Of a DNA stretch of 64,000 nt, positions 36,021-49,316 are shown piece after piece. A program made the position numbers and the translations under genes. This stretch comes from Pycnopodia helianthoides (Eukaryota; Echinodermata; Asteroidea; Forcipulatida; Asteriidae). A model generated the notes under the pieces. That model was given only the letters and a program-made list of their open reading frames with translations. It was not told where the DNA came from and did no database searches. Where the stretch lies: positions 992,001-1,056,000 of the forward strand of contig CM063245.1 of assembly GCA_032158295.1 (NCBI GenBank), written 5' to 3'. Positions within the stretch are counted from its first letter, which is position 1. Every line of letters begins with the position of its first letter.

Positions 36021-37078
36021 GTGCGATCGTGGCGTAAGGCTGTGATAGAAAGATAGTGTTGATTGAATCATGGAGGATATGATTGAATGCTCTTCGAGTT
36101 CTTGGAATGTTAAAGACCATTGACCCAATCCACCTGCTGACGTCATCACACGATCAACCTTACTTGCGCAATTAGGAGTCAGATTACTCATGTGCACTGT
36201 ACAGCGCCTCACTGTGCTTGGCTTAAAACTGCAAATGTGTAATACTAAAGCCACGATTTTGAAGTTTAAGATAGGACCGCTCATAATGATTCTGTGAACG
36301 AACCTCTCCATTGACTAACTAATTCGTTTACAAATATTGGCTAATTGCCATACTAATTAGTCAAATATACGTGTCTCTTCGTGAAACCTAAAAAGTGAGA
36401 GGACCTTATTAATCACCCAACTGGATAACGTATTTTTACATAGGAAAGGGGTGCGCGTGTCACGTGATCACGCGCACACTGACATCAGTAGCTCTTCGTG
36501 AAACCCGAAAAACGATTTGACCTACATTTGATTTTAAATAATATTTGTGTAACAAATTGTTTACATACTGCGGCCATCTGTTTTTTGCTTTTTATTTATG
36601 GCTTTCCATATATAGTTTTTCAAACTTGAATGGCAAAATTTGAAGTTGTGCGATTGCAATGGAAAGGTGAATAGGATTAGAGATTAAGACTTTCACCAGA
36701 AACTCAATGGCGTATGCTGAATACCTACAGTAGTGAAAAAAATGACTAACCAAAGAAACTGTGTTTTGGTACAGTGCGTCAGCACAGAAGCATACCGGAA
36801 CAAACAACCCATGGTCTTATACACTAGCCTATTCTGTGATTTGGCATTAAAGCTTGCAAGTTTTCAAATTACACCCCGGAAACTTATAAAACCATTTCAT
36901 ATGTAAATTGTACACAACGTTTTCAAGGCAAGTCAACACATAAAGAGTTTTGATAAACGAGGTCGGTGTGAAGTATCGTCTCGATCCAGGCACCGGGACT
37001 GATGACCTTACTACCGTAAGTTCAGTGGTATAGTTTTTGGTTTTAGGACTGCTAAGTTCAGTCTGCCTGTAAAGCAAG

Positions 37079-40000
37079 ATGGAGACGAATGGTGGGCCTT
37101 CCGCCAAACGTGAAGAACTTCTTATTCCACTACAAAAATACAAGACTACATTGTACACTCACAGTGATGATGTACCAGAGAAACTCCAACCATCCGATCA
37201 GGTTAGTACTTAATGGGTGGGATGATATTGAGCCACAAAAATGTGTACAGTCGTTGAAATGGGGGGGGGGGGGGGGTTGTTGGTTGGTATTGACTGCACG
37301 GTTGGCCTCGCTGCGTGATTCTCGTAAGGGAAACAAATACGTTTCTCAACGACTTCAGAAAATCAGCTTCACCATTTTACGGATTGCTTAATTAGTTATT
37401 AGGCCTACTAATAAGATAACTTGCTATTTTGCAAAGAAAAGATTACTGTACTGTTGCAGGAACCTGATTGAGAGTTCGTTACAACATAAATAAATATGAT
37501 AGCGCTCGAAATGAATTTAACGAAATAACTTATTTGCAATGCTTTTGTACAAAATAAGTAAAAATTACATATTTAAAAGCAACGCCATATGGCGTAATAG
37601 AGAAAGACACTTTGCAACCTTTGTAATAAAATGTGGTAACTATAATATTGGTTTGTATAGTCGACTAACACAAACAGTCATCCATCATCATGCTCGCCAC
37701 CATCACCACGCGACCGTATTAGTCAGGTTTCTTGTGCCTCATAGTTGTCATTTTAACATTTGAGAGGAAACCCTTGTATTGGCCCTTCGAAAGCACGGCT
37801 TCAGCTTCGGCTTGGGCTCCGGCTCTCTGTTTCAAGCCCCGTATACACATCAGGAAACGTACATTTTCAAAATAACCGCTGGAGCCTAAACCGGAGCAAG
37901 CCAAAGCGGTGGTTTCGAAAAGATCCAGTTACAGTTGTAAAACGATATCAGGGATTGGAGAATAATGGTTGGGACAACGAGTCAAAATAACACAACTCAC
38001 AAATCCAATAAACTGATAAAAGTGATCTAACAATGTGGCAGTTGTCTTATAAAAAAATAAACGCTGATGTTTGTATTAGCAGTGGATCATTGGTATTCAG
38101 TGTTTCATCTATGTGGTCGTAGTGTTGACGCTAAATAAATTGAGACCGGCTACCATTAATGCGTGGCTTCATCCAGGAGTATAATAAGGCCCTATCATAT
38201 GGTAGTGTTTGGTAAATAACATATTGGTTTTCATGGTGTTTGAGGTTGTACGCAGAGAGATGGCATCTTTAAATGGTTGAAATTGGATTTTAAAAAGCTA
38301 TTGCACGGTATGGAATATGCATTTTCCCCATGGCTACAGCAGCTTCGTTCCTTACATTGACGGTGTGTGACAGACGCATTTTAGGCATGGTCAAATCCAT
38401 CAGCTAACTCTCGCCTGACTACAATCAAACTAACCCACCGATCAAACACGTCTCAAAAATCACACCGAAAAGGCCAGTAACTATTTCTGTTTCAGAAGTA
38501 CAAGACAGCTTTATATACCAACACTGATAATGATGACTTAGTGGAACTAACAGAAGCTAGACCTGAGCAGGCTGAGAGACAGGTATGCACCTTGGCCCCG
38601 CGGGTTTCTTCTTATTCACTCGACATCCACCAAAATATTCAAACAAAGTGGGGGAACTGAGCAATGCGTATGTTTCGCCCTAGACTTGATTTCAAGTCTG
38701 AGATCACGGTTATTTATCTGAAAACGCCCCCACATTATTAGCTATCAAACGCCCTAACTGTGGTCGTAAGCTAATGACGGAGGTTAATCCACAGGAAGGG
38801 GCTATTTCAAATCGGGTAGACTAAAAGCCACGATCGCAGACTTGGAACCAAGTCTAGGTACACTGAATATTGCCACCAGGCAGTGCCATAATGCGTCTTA
38901 TACAGCTACGCTCATGCTTCTTTCACCAATTTTTAAGTAGAAAACCATACGGGGGTATAATTCTGAAGGAGGACGGGGAGGGGACTGCGATGCTCCACAA
39001 ATATTTGGAAAAGGGATGGTCCAAATGCTCATTCTAAGAATTTCACCTCAGTAGTGAAAACGATGTGCGGTTTAAGACTTGGCACCAACCCTTTTTATGA
39101 GCACCACTCCCAAAACAACTAACACTCAAATGATATCAGTGAAACCGATGTTTTGGGGCCCAAATTATATACACTATAATAGTGTAATTCATAAACAAGG
39201 CCGTTAGCTTGTAGCAAGGTCTGGACGAGACTTAAAGGAACATTACAGAATTGGTAAGAAAAAACTTGTAAAATATACTTTTTGTTCACAGATTTACACA
39301 AAAACTTACACGGTCTAATGATGATGATAGTAGAAAACATCCCTTGAAATATTTCTGTCTGAAATGCCATATTTGATGAGAAATGAGTAAACTAATTTTC
39401 CGATTGGAGTTTATCGCTCAGTGAGCGTTTTATTCATTTGTTGAATCTATATGATTTCATGCAAACGTGTAATCGGTTTTTCACTATTTTCTCGTGACCC
39501 AGATGGCCGATCGATCTCAAACCTCTACAGGTTGGTCAGTTTATGTATATGGTGGATTACATAAAGTGCTTACACTGCCAGTAACTGTTTTGTTAGCAAA
39601 AAACCAATTCTGTAATGTTCCTTTAAATATTGCAATCCTTGAAAAACACTTAGAAGCTGCAGACTTTCAAAAGGAAGACCCCCCCCACACACACACAAAC
39701 AACAACACCACTTACGTAACCATAAGCCTGTTATATAATCAAATCGTCCCACTGAAGACGAAGAAAAAAGACTCGAGTATGACACTGACTTTGTTAACTA
39801 GCTGATCAGTGATTGCCCATTGCAATACTATAATAAGTTGACTCTCTATAATCCTAGCTGGTCTCTGCTAACATTCCTTTTCCTTTACCATGCATGGATA
39901 AGTAGGCGACAATTCCTATTAGCCTGAAATGGTTTTTCGGTGCAAAAATACCATACAAACTAAAAAAAACACACACAATAAATCAACCAACCACTGAAGT

Positions 40001-43000
40001 CATGTGTTTTCTTCATTAATTCTAAGCTGGGGCAAAATGCATTTCACTGAAATACCTAAAAACATCCCTAAATTCGATCTCCAAATTATTGCTTTAACCA
40101 CTTGTAAAAAAACAAAAAGAAAATCATGGTCACTTTAAAAGAGTGTTGCAAAATGGCTAATGGCTGGGGAAAATAAAATAAGCTCTTCAGAAAAAAAACT
40201 TGACCTAATCACCATTTTTATCCTGTCCTTGCAAGCAAACTGAAAAGAATTACAATGAGTTGTTCGCGCTGTTGCACGAACACCTCAACAAGTTACCGTT
40301 CCGTTAAATATATATGCTTTGAAACCAAGTACCTTCCTAACACAAAAGTAGATGTCTATCAAAACAACACACAAAGCAAATTGGGAGTTACTCACACAGA
40401 AGGGTATTTCACAATACAAACAACCCATTCAGTATTAACGCTCCTGACCGAAGCCCCTGCAGGGAAAGTATTCCGATTTATTGTATATTGAACAAAAATA
40501 CTGGGTAAGAATATTTGCGAGAGATGGCGGTCTAGTGTCGGAAATCTACATCATTCACACATCCACTGACCAAATATCAATTATGTGCTAAAAAGGGACA
40601 GTACACGTTTGGTAATGACTCTGAAATTTATGGCAATACAAAATTATTTGGTAAGAAGTACAGCAGCTTTGGGTAGTAAAATTAATTTTGAGAAACTTTG
40701 AACTTCGAAGTGCTACGGTTATGGAAAATATATCACTTTTTATTACCCAAAATTTGAATCTGAGAATATTCTTCCTGCGTGGAAATATTCGCTCCGGTTT
40801 TTCGGTGATATCTCAAAAACGCGACCACCTTTTGAAGTGAAATTTGCACAGGTTCGTTTTATTGTATGTACCTACATTTATATATGTTTAACACAATCAG
40901 TAGGCTCCAATTACTAAACGTGTACCGTGCCTTTAAATGTTGATGACCTACCAAGCACAAACACGCTTAGCGCAGGCGAATCATGCTCACTAAAAGTCAA
41001 CAGAATGTAGATTTGTCAATTGTAACAGTTTTGCAAAGCAGTATTCAAAGAGGAGAACAAATTACGACTAAAATGGAGTGAACCTTTAATGTGGATTCAT
41101 GATTGTGAAGTTTGATAGATGATAGTCAAGCCGATGGCCCCTTCTAGGTAAAATGGACGTAATGTCTCTTGGTGTTGAGTATGTTTATATTTTGCCGGAC
41201 ACAATCTTAAAACCCTCTCCTTACCAGTGGTGACTTTAGTCGACCAAGCTCACACCCCAAAAAGGCATTAATTCAAGCCTGACCACAAAGGCCATTTGTA
41301 ATAAAGCTATAGTTTTGTCCATGTTCACCCTCCATACCCAAGCTTAACATCATTGGAAAGAGAAAGATTAGATCTTTCCAATGATGGTAAAATAAAATAA
41401 GGTTTCTATTAATATTCCTTCAAATTGGAGTTGAAAGATCCGAAATACCAAACAGCTACGGAGCGCCAGGTTGTTGTATACAAAAAAGTGTTCACACTGA
41501 GGAAAGAAAGACAAAGAACTTTGGCATTTATTGGCCGATCTCAAAAAAAATTGGACTATATGAAAGGGAGTTCAATAAGTTAGAACTTGTTACTTATTTT
41601 TCTCTAAAACAATATCTTCAAGGAGATAATAGAGTTTGTAAAAATGGCCTTTGAACAAAAGCTTTCTGTTGTGTAGGAATGTGTGCTTCACGCTTGAGAT
41701 GGTCAAACAATGCGGTCACCAGCGGTTGTTTATGCCCAAACAATTCGGTAACGAAAGGGTTTTAATTTGTAGTTAACCAAATCGAATAATGACCATGATG
41801 ACTGGGACATTGTGGGTTTAAACAATCAAACCATGTCCTTTCTCTATGATCAAACCATCTTTCTTAATTCCCTAAGAAATGTTGATTAAATTATCAGAGT
41901 GCTTATTTGAACAGGTAAATAAAAACGGGTGTTTACAAAAGCATCTCTAGAGTAAATTAATAGCCCATGGAACTCTTTTCAGTAACTTTACAAAGTTTAA
42001 TTTTGTTGACTGTTTAATTATTCATTAACAGAGGGATGGTCTAAACTACGTCCAGACAATGCTGCTGGTTGCAGGATACTGTCCAGGATTTGCTGTCACT
42101 GTCATGATTGTAGCTATTATACATACAGGTAGGCCTAACTCATCAAAATAATTTGCAATCGTACTATGTACCAACGCAAAACACAACAATTGTTAAGCCA
42201 CGTAGCCTATGTTTTACGTATACTTCATACAGTAATAAAATGTTATTGTATCATTTAGCTCGATCATATTTTCGACCCATCATCGTTAACCTGTTTTTGT
42301 ATAACTTAAACGTTCATTGTTTTTCCCCGTTAGGATGGGTTGGTTTTCTACTCTTTGCAATTCTAACTTTTATGTTGGCTTACGCCGCCATACTGCTCAG
42401 AAACTGTTGGAATTTGGTTACAGCCACGCATTATGAAGATTTGAATCCGTATGGTGCCATAGCATACGAGTCTTATGGAAACTGGGCGAGGTATGTACAG
42501 TGACGAAACTGTGGTCTCATTAATGAAGGTGCACTCCACACTAAAAACTCCCAAGGCGGAATTTTTCCGGAACCGGGTCCCGTCGGGCCTGACTAATTTC
42601 TGGGTCAGTATGACCCGGAAACTGTGTCAAAATGACCCACAAATGAACCAATTTTAACCACTTTCAGGGCAGTCTGACCCGGAAATAGGTCAGGCCCCCT
42701 GGGAACCGGAAGCTGGATCAATTCTGACCCAGGTGATTTTTTAGAGTGGACACAAGAAACAACACTAACTTGAGGCTCTCCGACAGATACAAGAGAGGCT
42801 GAAATTGAAAAAGAGGCCGGTCTACTCGTCATTATAATGTAACTGACATCCATGGAGTCAGGTTTCATGGAGCGTTTAACTGAACGTCTCACCTGAGCTC
42901 TGTTTTAGGTTTCTCAAATTGCTATATTTTGCTAAAGATGACATGTTCTATTGATTTGCTTGGCCATTGGACAGTATTAACATCCAAAAGAGTTACACAC

Positions 43001-46000
43001 TCTCAATCTCAATAACTACCGTAAAAGATACCTTTACTTTTAATAAATGAAAGCATAAACACATATGCTTTACAATGCACGTTTTTGTTAAAGGCAGGGC
43101 GGAGGAGTATACTTTTGGTAATTGTCAAAGATCCTCACTTGGTGTAGCCCAACATTGGCATAAAATAACAAACCTGTGAAAATTTGGGCTTAATTGGTCA
43201 TCGAAGTTGCAAAAAAATAGTGAAAGAAAAAACACCTTTGTTGCATAGAATAATTGTGTGCTTTCAAATGTCTGAGAAAGGTTTTATGCCGAAGCCTTTC
43301 TCAGATTCAAATATTTTAGTGAGAAATTACATCTTTCTCAAAAACTCCATTACTTCAGAGGGAGTCGTTTCTCACAGTGTTTTACACTGTCAGCAGCTCT
43401 CAGGTGCTCCTTACCAAGTAAGTTTTTATGATAATGATTTTCTTGAGTAATTACCAAAAGTATTCACTGCCTTTAAAACTGCATTTTAATTACAAAGCTC
43501 TAATATTAAACCATAAACAAAAATAGAAAGGTGTTTTAATATCTTAGTTAATTGATATCCATTATATTTTGTACATCTAATATATAGACATGTGGTGAAC
43601 GTGTTGGTGGATCTCGTAAGTTTTGGCGCCAGTACAGTTATGCTCCTAGCTACGTCACAGCTTGTACTAATTGTGATTGGCTACAGTGTCGTCGGCACGT
43701 ACTGCTATTGGCCAATTATCATCGGCGCGATCATAAGCCCGGCTATTTTGGTGGGAATGCCAAAGTACTTTTGGTAAGAAAAAAGGTTTTTAACTTTGTA
43801 TATTCTCTTCCACACTCTTCTAACTCTCGCCTTTTGGTTCAAACATATGCCTCTATTTTTAGTTCTATTTGTTAATTGTAAAGCTTTGTTCACTGAGACG
43901 TAATTGTTCACATTTCCAAATTCCAATTCAATAATAGTGCTATGCTTGACAAGAAGAGGTTACCTAAAAAATATATATATTTAAAACATAAACCTTCCAT
44001 AACAGTTCAGAAGACCAACAGTTTTCAACATCCCTTGCATACAAAACCAAATTGAGAGCAGTGCACAAACAACATACTTGTCTTTCATATTGACACTTAA
44101 CCATAATTGCTTCTCTTCACATAGGAGTATACAAATATATGGGTACATGGGTAGAGGTTATTGTGATCCAATTTGGTTTGAAGGGCTACATACTATGCAG
44201 GCAGACTGCAGTCTGCATCCTCCCTGGGAAGCTGACATCAGTTCAGATGGTTTCTCATATTTGTCTTTCAGCATGACACTTAACCGTAATTGCTTCTCTT
44301 CACATAGGAGTAAATAAATATATGGGTACATGGGTAGAGATTATTTTGATCACTTTGGTTTGAAGGGCTACATACTATGCAGGCAGACTGCAGTCTGCAT
44401 CCTCCCTGGGAAGCTGACATGAGTTGAGATGGTTTAAAGATTACATGATTGGCCCAGTGACCAGGGTATTAAGGGGTATGCACAATGCGCATCAAAATTG
44501 GTGGACACCACCAGTGCTACACAAACTCAATTTTTAGCATTGTTCTTCGACCTGAACCATGTATAATTGACTTTTGAGAAGTAAGCTATTTGTACTCTCT
44601 TTGTTTACTAAGGCAACTTGGAGCACTGAGTATAATCACCACCATCCTCGCTATCCTCATTATCTTCATCGATGCATCCCTCTATCTCCACGGAAACGGA
44701 GAAGCCTTACACCGTCTTGAGCCGTCCATGGAGCCTTGGGCATTCGGCAAGCTGATAGGAGGAACCATTTTTCTGATGGGTGGTCACTTTGTCTATCCAG
44801 AGGTCCAGCGAGCTATGAAAGAACCAGGAAACTTTGACAGAAGCGCCCTTGGATATTTCCTTTGTGAGTAAAAACAAAACAAGAACGAAAATCAGCTTTA
44901 CCTCACCGGACAAGACATTTTGTTTAAATGCTTTTTACATATTCCAATGGCAACTAGAAAGCCCAACAGACACATCAGACTAAGTATGTAGCATTCCTGT
45001 ATGCAGAGAAGCAATTAATGGTGGTTTTTTCCTTGCATTCATTTCCATCTGTTTTCTCCACAGTGATTGTTCTCTTCCTGTTTCCTACACTTCTGATCAC
45101 CTACATTGCGTACGGTGAAGTTATACTTCCTGATGAAATGACTTCCAGCCTGCTGTTCATACTCCCAAGGGATGATATGGTGGTCATTCCAGGCCTCCTT
45201 CTCTTGATTGGCAGTGTGCCAGTCTTACTCATTGTCATCAATCCACTCTTTCAACACCTTGATGAGGTGCTGAATATTCCAGCAGGTAAATTCAGCTCTA
45301 AAAGAGTGCATCCAAATCATCTTGACAAAGGAGGAGATTTCTCCAATATTATCAGACATCAAAAAGGGCCACCAAAAATGTTCCAAGAAAACATGAGATG
45401 CCACTATGGTACTCTTGGAGATAATCAACAGAAACATCACTCCTCTGATTTTGCAATGAGTCAACAAATGTTTATTTACAAAGTGGCTCCCAAATCTCTT
45501 CTCTTTGTTATTTGCTAAATTGATGAACATTAACTCTATTCTCTTGAGACTGCACAAGGACACAAAGTCTCCACAAAAAGGTCCATATGAGGTCAAACTT
45601 AAATGGAAACTGATAGCTGCAACCTCACTGAGGGTTCAATCTATGAGATCAACATTGACAAGGGTTCAATCTATGAGATCAACATTGACAACGGTTCAAT
45701 CTATGGGATCAACATTGATAAGGTCAAGCAAGGTCACGGCTACCAGTTACAACTTCAGAGAGGCTACCGTTGAAAGACGATGCAATGCTTTGAATGACAA
45801 TCAAAAGTTTAGTTTGTGGTTTCTCTCCTCCCTTTCAGATATCAATTGGAAGCGTCTCCTATCTCGTACATGCGTCATTCTCTTCCTGATCTTCATAGCA
45901 GAGACAGTACCAGACTTTACTCTTCTCATGACCCTCGTTGGAGGAGTACTCTTCCCTCTCCTGACCTTCATGGCTCCAGCCATATCTTACCTCCGCCTCC

Positions 46001-47506
46001 GATCCCTCTATATGTCAGACAGCTTCTCAGAGAGACCGTAAGTTAAAAGGGGAAAACTTGTTGATATGTCTTTTTTATATATTTTTTTTTATGCAAGTCG
46101 CCCCAAACAAGGCTAAAAGCCACTCTTGGTAAGGGGCTACAAGAAGAAAAATATTAAATATGAAAAGAACTCAGGGAGCAGAAGGTAGGAATTGATATTC
46201 CTAAAACAGTCTAGATTGTAGGATGGAGGGAAACATAAACCATGCAAGGAGTTCCAAAGAGATGCAGTCTTTCAATCTATACCTCAATTTACTTACAGTC
46301 CAAGTTAATATTGTTGAATTGAGTTGCTGAGGGGCAACCTATTATTGCATAGTGCAGGGCTAGAATTTGGGGGGAAACCCACAAGACCGCAGGCTTGTAG
46401 CTCAAAATATTTACTGTACCAGAATTTTGAGTACAAAACCAGAATTGCAGTGAGAAGAAAAAATGCCTACACAGATTAATAATTGAACTGTTTGAATTTG
46501 AAAAAGCACTAAGAGAAGATTTATCTCATTTGTATATTATGGGTAAGTACATGTAGTCTTTGATAACCAACAGAATGGCATTGATCAGACTGAAAGTCAA
46601 CATGTGAACACAAACACAAGATCTCCGGACATGAGTTTACTGGCCCGATGCTAAAATCACTGGCCTCGGGCCAGCAGTCCAGTGTAAAATTCGAGCCCTG
46701 TAGTGGCTCTGAAAGTTAAAAGGACTTACTAAATGATGATTGGTTGAGCAACATGCAAGATCCAAAGATAGACATGACAGTTCACTCCGAAACAACCGTC
46801 TATAGTTGACCTCCTGGTAACTAAGCAAAGACGCCATTAAGAAACAAACTGAACTAGCTTTCTCTTTGAGGATTTTTGTGTGAGAAAAAAATTGCCTTTC
46901 ACATATGTTTTGTACAGTCTCAAGGTCCTGCCAAAATTATCAGATTCTGTCACAGGAGAAGTGTTTGAACAATAAAGGATCCAGCTTTGGAGCCAGAAGT
47001 AGCCAAAACATTACTTGAACAGCAGATGCGCCTATGACATAATGACTTACTCTCATGATAACATGGTGTTTATAGGGTGATGTATAAACTACAAGTTCAA
47101 AACACCCGGTACCACATGACAATTTGGAACAATTTTAGGTCTCCACAAGGGAATTTTGACAAGAGGGATGATTCACAAAGTCTTAGGGAGAATGTCCAGG
47201 ACAGGAAAACACAGCAGAAGTCTTCTCAGGAATGCATTGAGAATCTGTGTTTAGAGAGGTGGGAACGTTTCTGAAAAAAACACATTCTTTCTCTGATGAT
47301 CCTTTAATATTTGTCTCTGCAGGAAGATGCACATCTTGGAGAGTATTGTCTCCATAGCCCTCATCCTAGCTACACCTGTCATCATCAGTTATGTCCTCAT
47401 CTCCACCATACTGGCTCTAGCTAACGACCAGACAGAATACATCAAGCCCTGTTATGTTCAATTCAACACAACTAACAGTACATGGGGATGGGATAGCGGC
47501 AACTAA
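37079..47506 (+). CDS. Amino acid transporter of the Aa_trans (SLC32/36/38) superfamily
   Basis: There are nine coding exons: 37079-37201, 38496-38582, 42032-42128, 42334-42490, 43588-43773, 44613-44863, 45064-45285, 45839-46037 and 47323-47506 (TAA). All are GT-AG and all phases agree, giving 501 aa. The N-terminus (about 75 residues) is polar, and about ten hydrophobic segments follow. Recognisable blocks are ATHYEDLNPYGAIAYESYGN, LVDLVSFGASTVMLLATSQL, a GGTIFLMGGHFVYPEVQRAM block (loop and TM typical of Aa_trans) and IAYGEVILPDEM. This points to a membrane carrier for amino acids. The substrate cannot be read from sequence, and AVT1/SLC36-like invertebrate proteins are the nearest I recall. 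Oddities: the first two exons encode related peptides (KYKTTLYTHSDD, KYKTALYTNTDNDD), and the usual GxGVLALP motif of TM1 is not present. Introns carry many repeats. Confidence 0.8.
37261..37276. repeat. Poly-G run
   Basis: Sixteen consecutive G in the first intron of the transporter gene. A G run this long is often misassembled. Confidence 0.95.
38679..38868. repeat. Fold-back element (TAGACTTGATTTCAAGTCTG family)
   Basis: TAGACTTGATTTCAAGTCTG near the left and CAGACTTGGAACCAAGTCTA at the right are inverted copies. A partial copy lies at about 33045-33120. It is located in the transporter's second intron. Confidence 0.75.
39232..39626. mobile_element. TTAA-ended MITE-like element, family C, copy 2
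   Basis: A complete copy in inverse orientation to 26306, bounded by TTAAAGGAACATTACAG and CTGTAATGTTCCTTTAA, within the transporter's second intron. Confidence 0.9.
40590..40936. mobile_element. TTAA-family D element, copy 2
   Basis: Its ends are GTACACGTTTGGTAATGACT and CGTGTACCGTGCCTTTAA. The interior matches 57174-57529 in reverse orientation. The left TTAA is degraded. Confidence 0.78.
42531..42752. repeat. GACCC-rich fold-back element, copy 2
   Basis: GCACTCCACACTAAAAA at the left and TTTTTTAGAGTGGAC at the right are inverted. The interior has repeated TGACCC words, as at 28105-28345. Confidence 0.7.
43088..43476. mobile_element. TTAA-ended MITE-like element, family A, copy 4
   Basis: It starts TTAAAGGCAGGGCGGAGGAG (end diverged) and finishes CACTGCCTTTAA, in reverse orientation to 13541. 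It is in an intron of the transporter gene, ending 112 bp upstream of exon 5. Confidence 0.82.
44078..44440. repeat. Tandem duplication of about 185 bp
   Basis: Two head-to-tail copies share CATAATTGCTTCTCTTCACA-like starts and GGGCTACATACTATGCAGG followed by CAGACTGCAGTCTGCATCC. They resemble the tail of a tRNA-like SINE (CACTTAACxATAATTGCT). They lie in a transporter intron. Confidence 0.85.
45629..45721. repeat. Three tandem 30-bp units
   Basis: GGTTCAATCTATGAGATCAA-type units repeated three times inside the intron between transporter exons 7 and 8. Confidence 0.9.
46355..46702. repeat. Dispersed repeat (GAATTTGGGGGGAAA ... TCGAGCCCTG), copy 1
   Basis: It matches 56083-56477 in the same orientation, including ACTGGCCTCGGGCC and CAGTGTAAAATTCGAGCCC. 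It is in the last transporter intron. Confidence 0.75.
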
Positions 47507-47525
47507 CCGTTTCCAGTTTCCAGCA

Positions 47526-47719
47526 GGGCCCAATTTCATAAAGCTGTTTAGCAGAGAATAGTGCTTAAAACAATTCTTTGCTAAGCAAAAAATGAGTGGG
47601 GTACCAGTCGCAACAATGTAAACTTTATGGAATGTTTGCTGGTAGCCACTTTCTGGTAAGCAATATTTCTCTGTGCTTAGCATTTTTTGTGCTTACAGGC
47701 TTTATGAAATTGAGCCCAG
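47526..47719. repeat. Fold-back element, GGGCCCAATTTCATAGAGCT family, copy 2
   Basis: GGGCCCAATTTCATAAAGCT at the left is mirrored by TTTATGAAATTGAGCCC at the right. It starts 20 bp after the transporter stop codon, so it is probably part of the 3'UTR. Confidence 0.88.
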
Positions 47720-48179
47720 GACAGGGCTTAAATTTCCAGAAAGTCTTCACTATCCAATGGGTCTCATAGTTCAACATTTTCACTTGACCAGAATTATTTT
47801 TTACAAGACATAAAAACCTTTCTCTTTATAAAGTTTTGACTGAACTTTTTAGGTGGAGGTTTGGAACTAAAAAGCTTAAACATGATTAATTAGTAACTAT
47901 TCAAAGCATGTCTTTAAAAAAACTGATAAGACTGCAGGACTTAATCTTTGGTTGTGGAATTACAGTAGGCCTAGAATTTCATCTTTGGGAGGGCATGGCC
48001 ATTTTCATTTTTTAAGAGGGCTTTTCTCTTGGAAAATCTTTAGTCTGTGGGAAACTTATGAAGGGGCACCAAGGGTAACACGCAGGGCAACGGAGGCAAT
48101 GACCACAAACATGGCAAAGGCCCATAGGTAGGTCGACAAACGTTTAGTAATAGTATTGATTTCACAATGATAATGAATG

Positions 48180-48489
48180 TTAAAGGTATTGTACACTTCT
48201 GGTAACAGCTCAAAATCAGTGTCCACATTTTGTGTGATTCAACATATGCATGAACAAACAAACCTGTGAAAGTTTGAGCTCAATTGGTCATCAAGGTCAC
48301 AAGAAAAAAGTGAAAAGAGACCTGATGTGTTTTCTGTTTTTTCAAACATCGAGTTTTACTCATAGCATTTTAGGCAGAAATATTTTAAGGAACCCTTTCT
48401 ACCATTACTTACTTTAAACCATGTAAGCTATGTGTGAATGTGTGAACATTTATGTTTTTCGATCTTACCAATAGTGTACAGGGCCTTAA
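48180..48489. mobile_element. TTAA-ended MITE-like element, family B, copy 3
   Basis: It is bounded by TTAAAGGTATTGTACAC and GTGTACAGGGCCTTAA, with a small internal deletion compared with 29126-29466. Confidence 0.85.
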
Positions 48490-49316
48490 ACGCCTGATAT
48501 TTCACATAGGCAACAGAGGCAGTTGCCTCCATGCCCCTAGTAATTGCCTTGGTTTGTTGCCTTTTGAAGGACAAGAACAAGGTATCAGACCTCATGTTTT
48601 TAATTTTTTTCCGAGCAAAAACTATGCAAAAATTTGAAGAAAAAAAATGGTTATGTTTAAGGTTGTCTTCATAGAATGTATAGACTATGTTGTTGTCATA
48701 GCAATTAGTATTATAAGTTTTAACACTGTCTCTGACTTCCATTTTACAAGGCAATATGTTTTTTTATTCTGTGTGAAATATCATTGCAAATCCCTTTTTA
48801 AATATCAGCTGCAATTAATACAAAGCATCTTTTACCTACTAAACTGAACGACACATCAAAAGTTTTGTTTTAGAGGGGAATTATGTTTTCATACATATTT
48901 GGTTGTAACATTATGTAATAATCTCCTTTGCTGTGTAGAATTGTTGTTATAAGAACTGCTATTTTACCAAATTGTTGATTGAGAAACTGGGTTTAGTTAC
49001 CGAGTTTAGATAAGTTTTCTTATTCCATTCTCTTTTCTAAATCTCCCTCATGTAAAAATTACAAGAATCGACAGAGACAAAATAACACAAACGAAATGTC
49101 TTGGTGAACAATGGAGTGGCGGAGCTGCTCAAACAGTATTCGCCCCCTCAAGGAGAAATGTCAGAGAAAGTTATGTAAACATGGCATGCTCTAACGAGAG
49201 TGCTGCACCTGTCGTGCGATAATGAAAAGAAACTTGACCTTCTCGCAGTTTATCTACTACCTTGGAGTAGATGGGGAATTAGTCGGGAGATAACCTAGTT
49301 CAAGTAAGTTTTATGG

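Larger units (their letters stand above)
31843..37078. other. Intergenic between divergent ADPRM-like and transporter genes
   Basis: The first few hundred bases hold the ADPRM promoter and 5'UTR, with a small hairpin (CCTTTCTCTATGGT/ACCATCATAGAGAAAGG) at 32017-32050. The rest is repeats: family R at 32455-33012, a fold-back fragment at 33045-33120, a family C element, a palindrome cluster (33711-34970), ATAACGCAACTATACCGA short tandems (35197-35260), a family A element and a family R fragment (36540-36640). No coding exon is supported. Confidence 0.55.

Noticed and set aside
39119..39370. Open frames shared between several loci (MAFQTEIFQGMFSTIIIIRP type)
   Set aside because: They are translations of the family C MITE; similar frames recur in each copy and none has conserved coding signals.
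45505..46041. Long open frame reading through the intron between transporter exons 7 and 8
   Set aside because: The 5' part is a tandem-repeat intron segment. A strong acceptor (CTCCCTTTCAG) at 45838 restores the family reading and phase.
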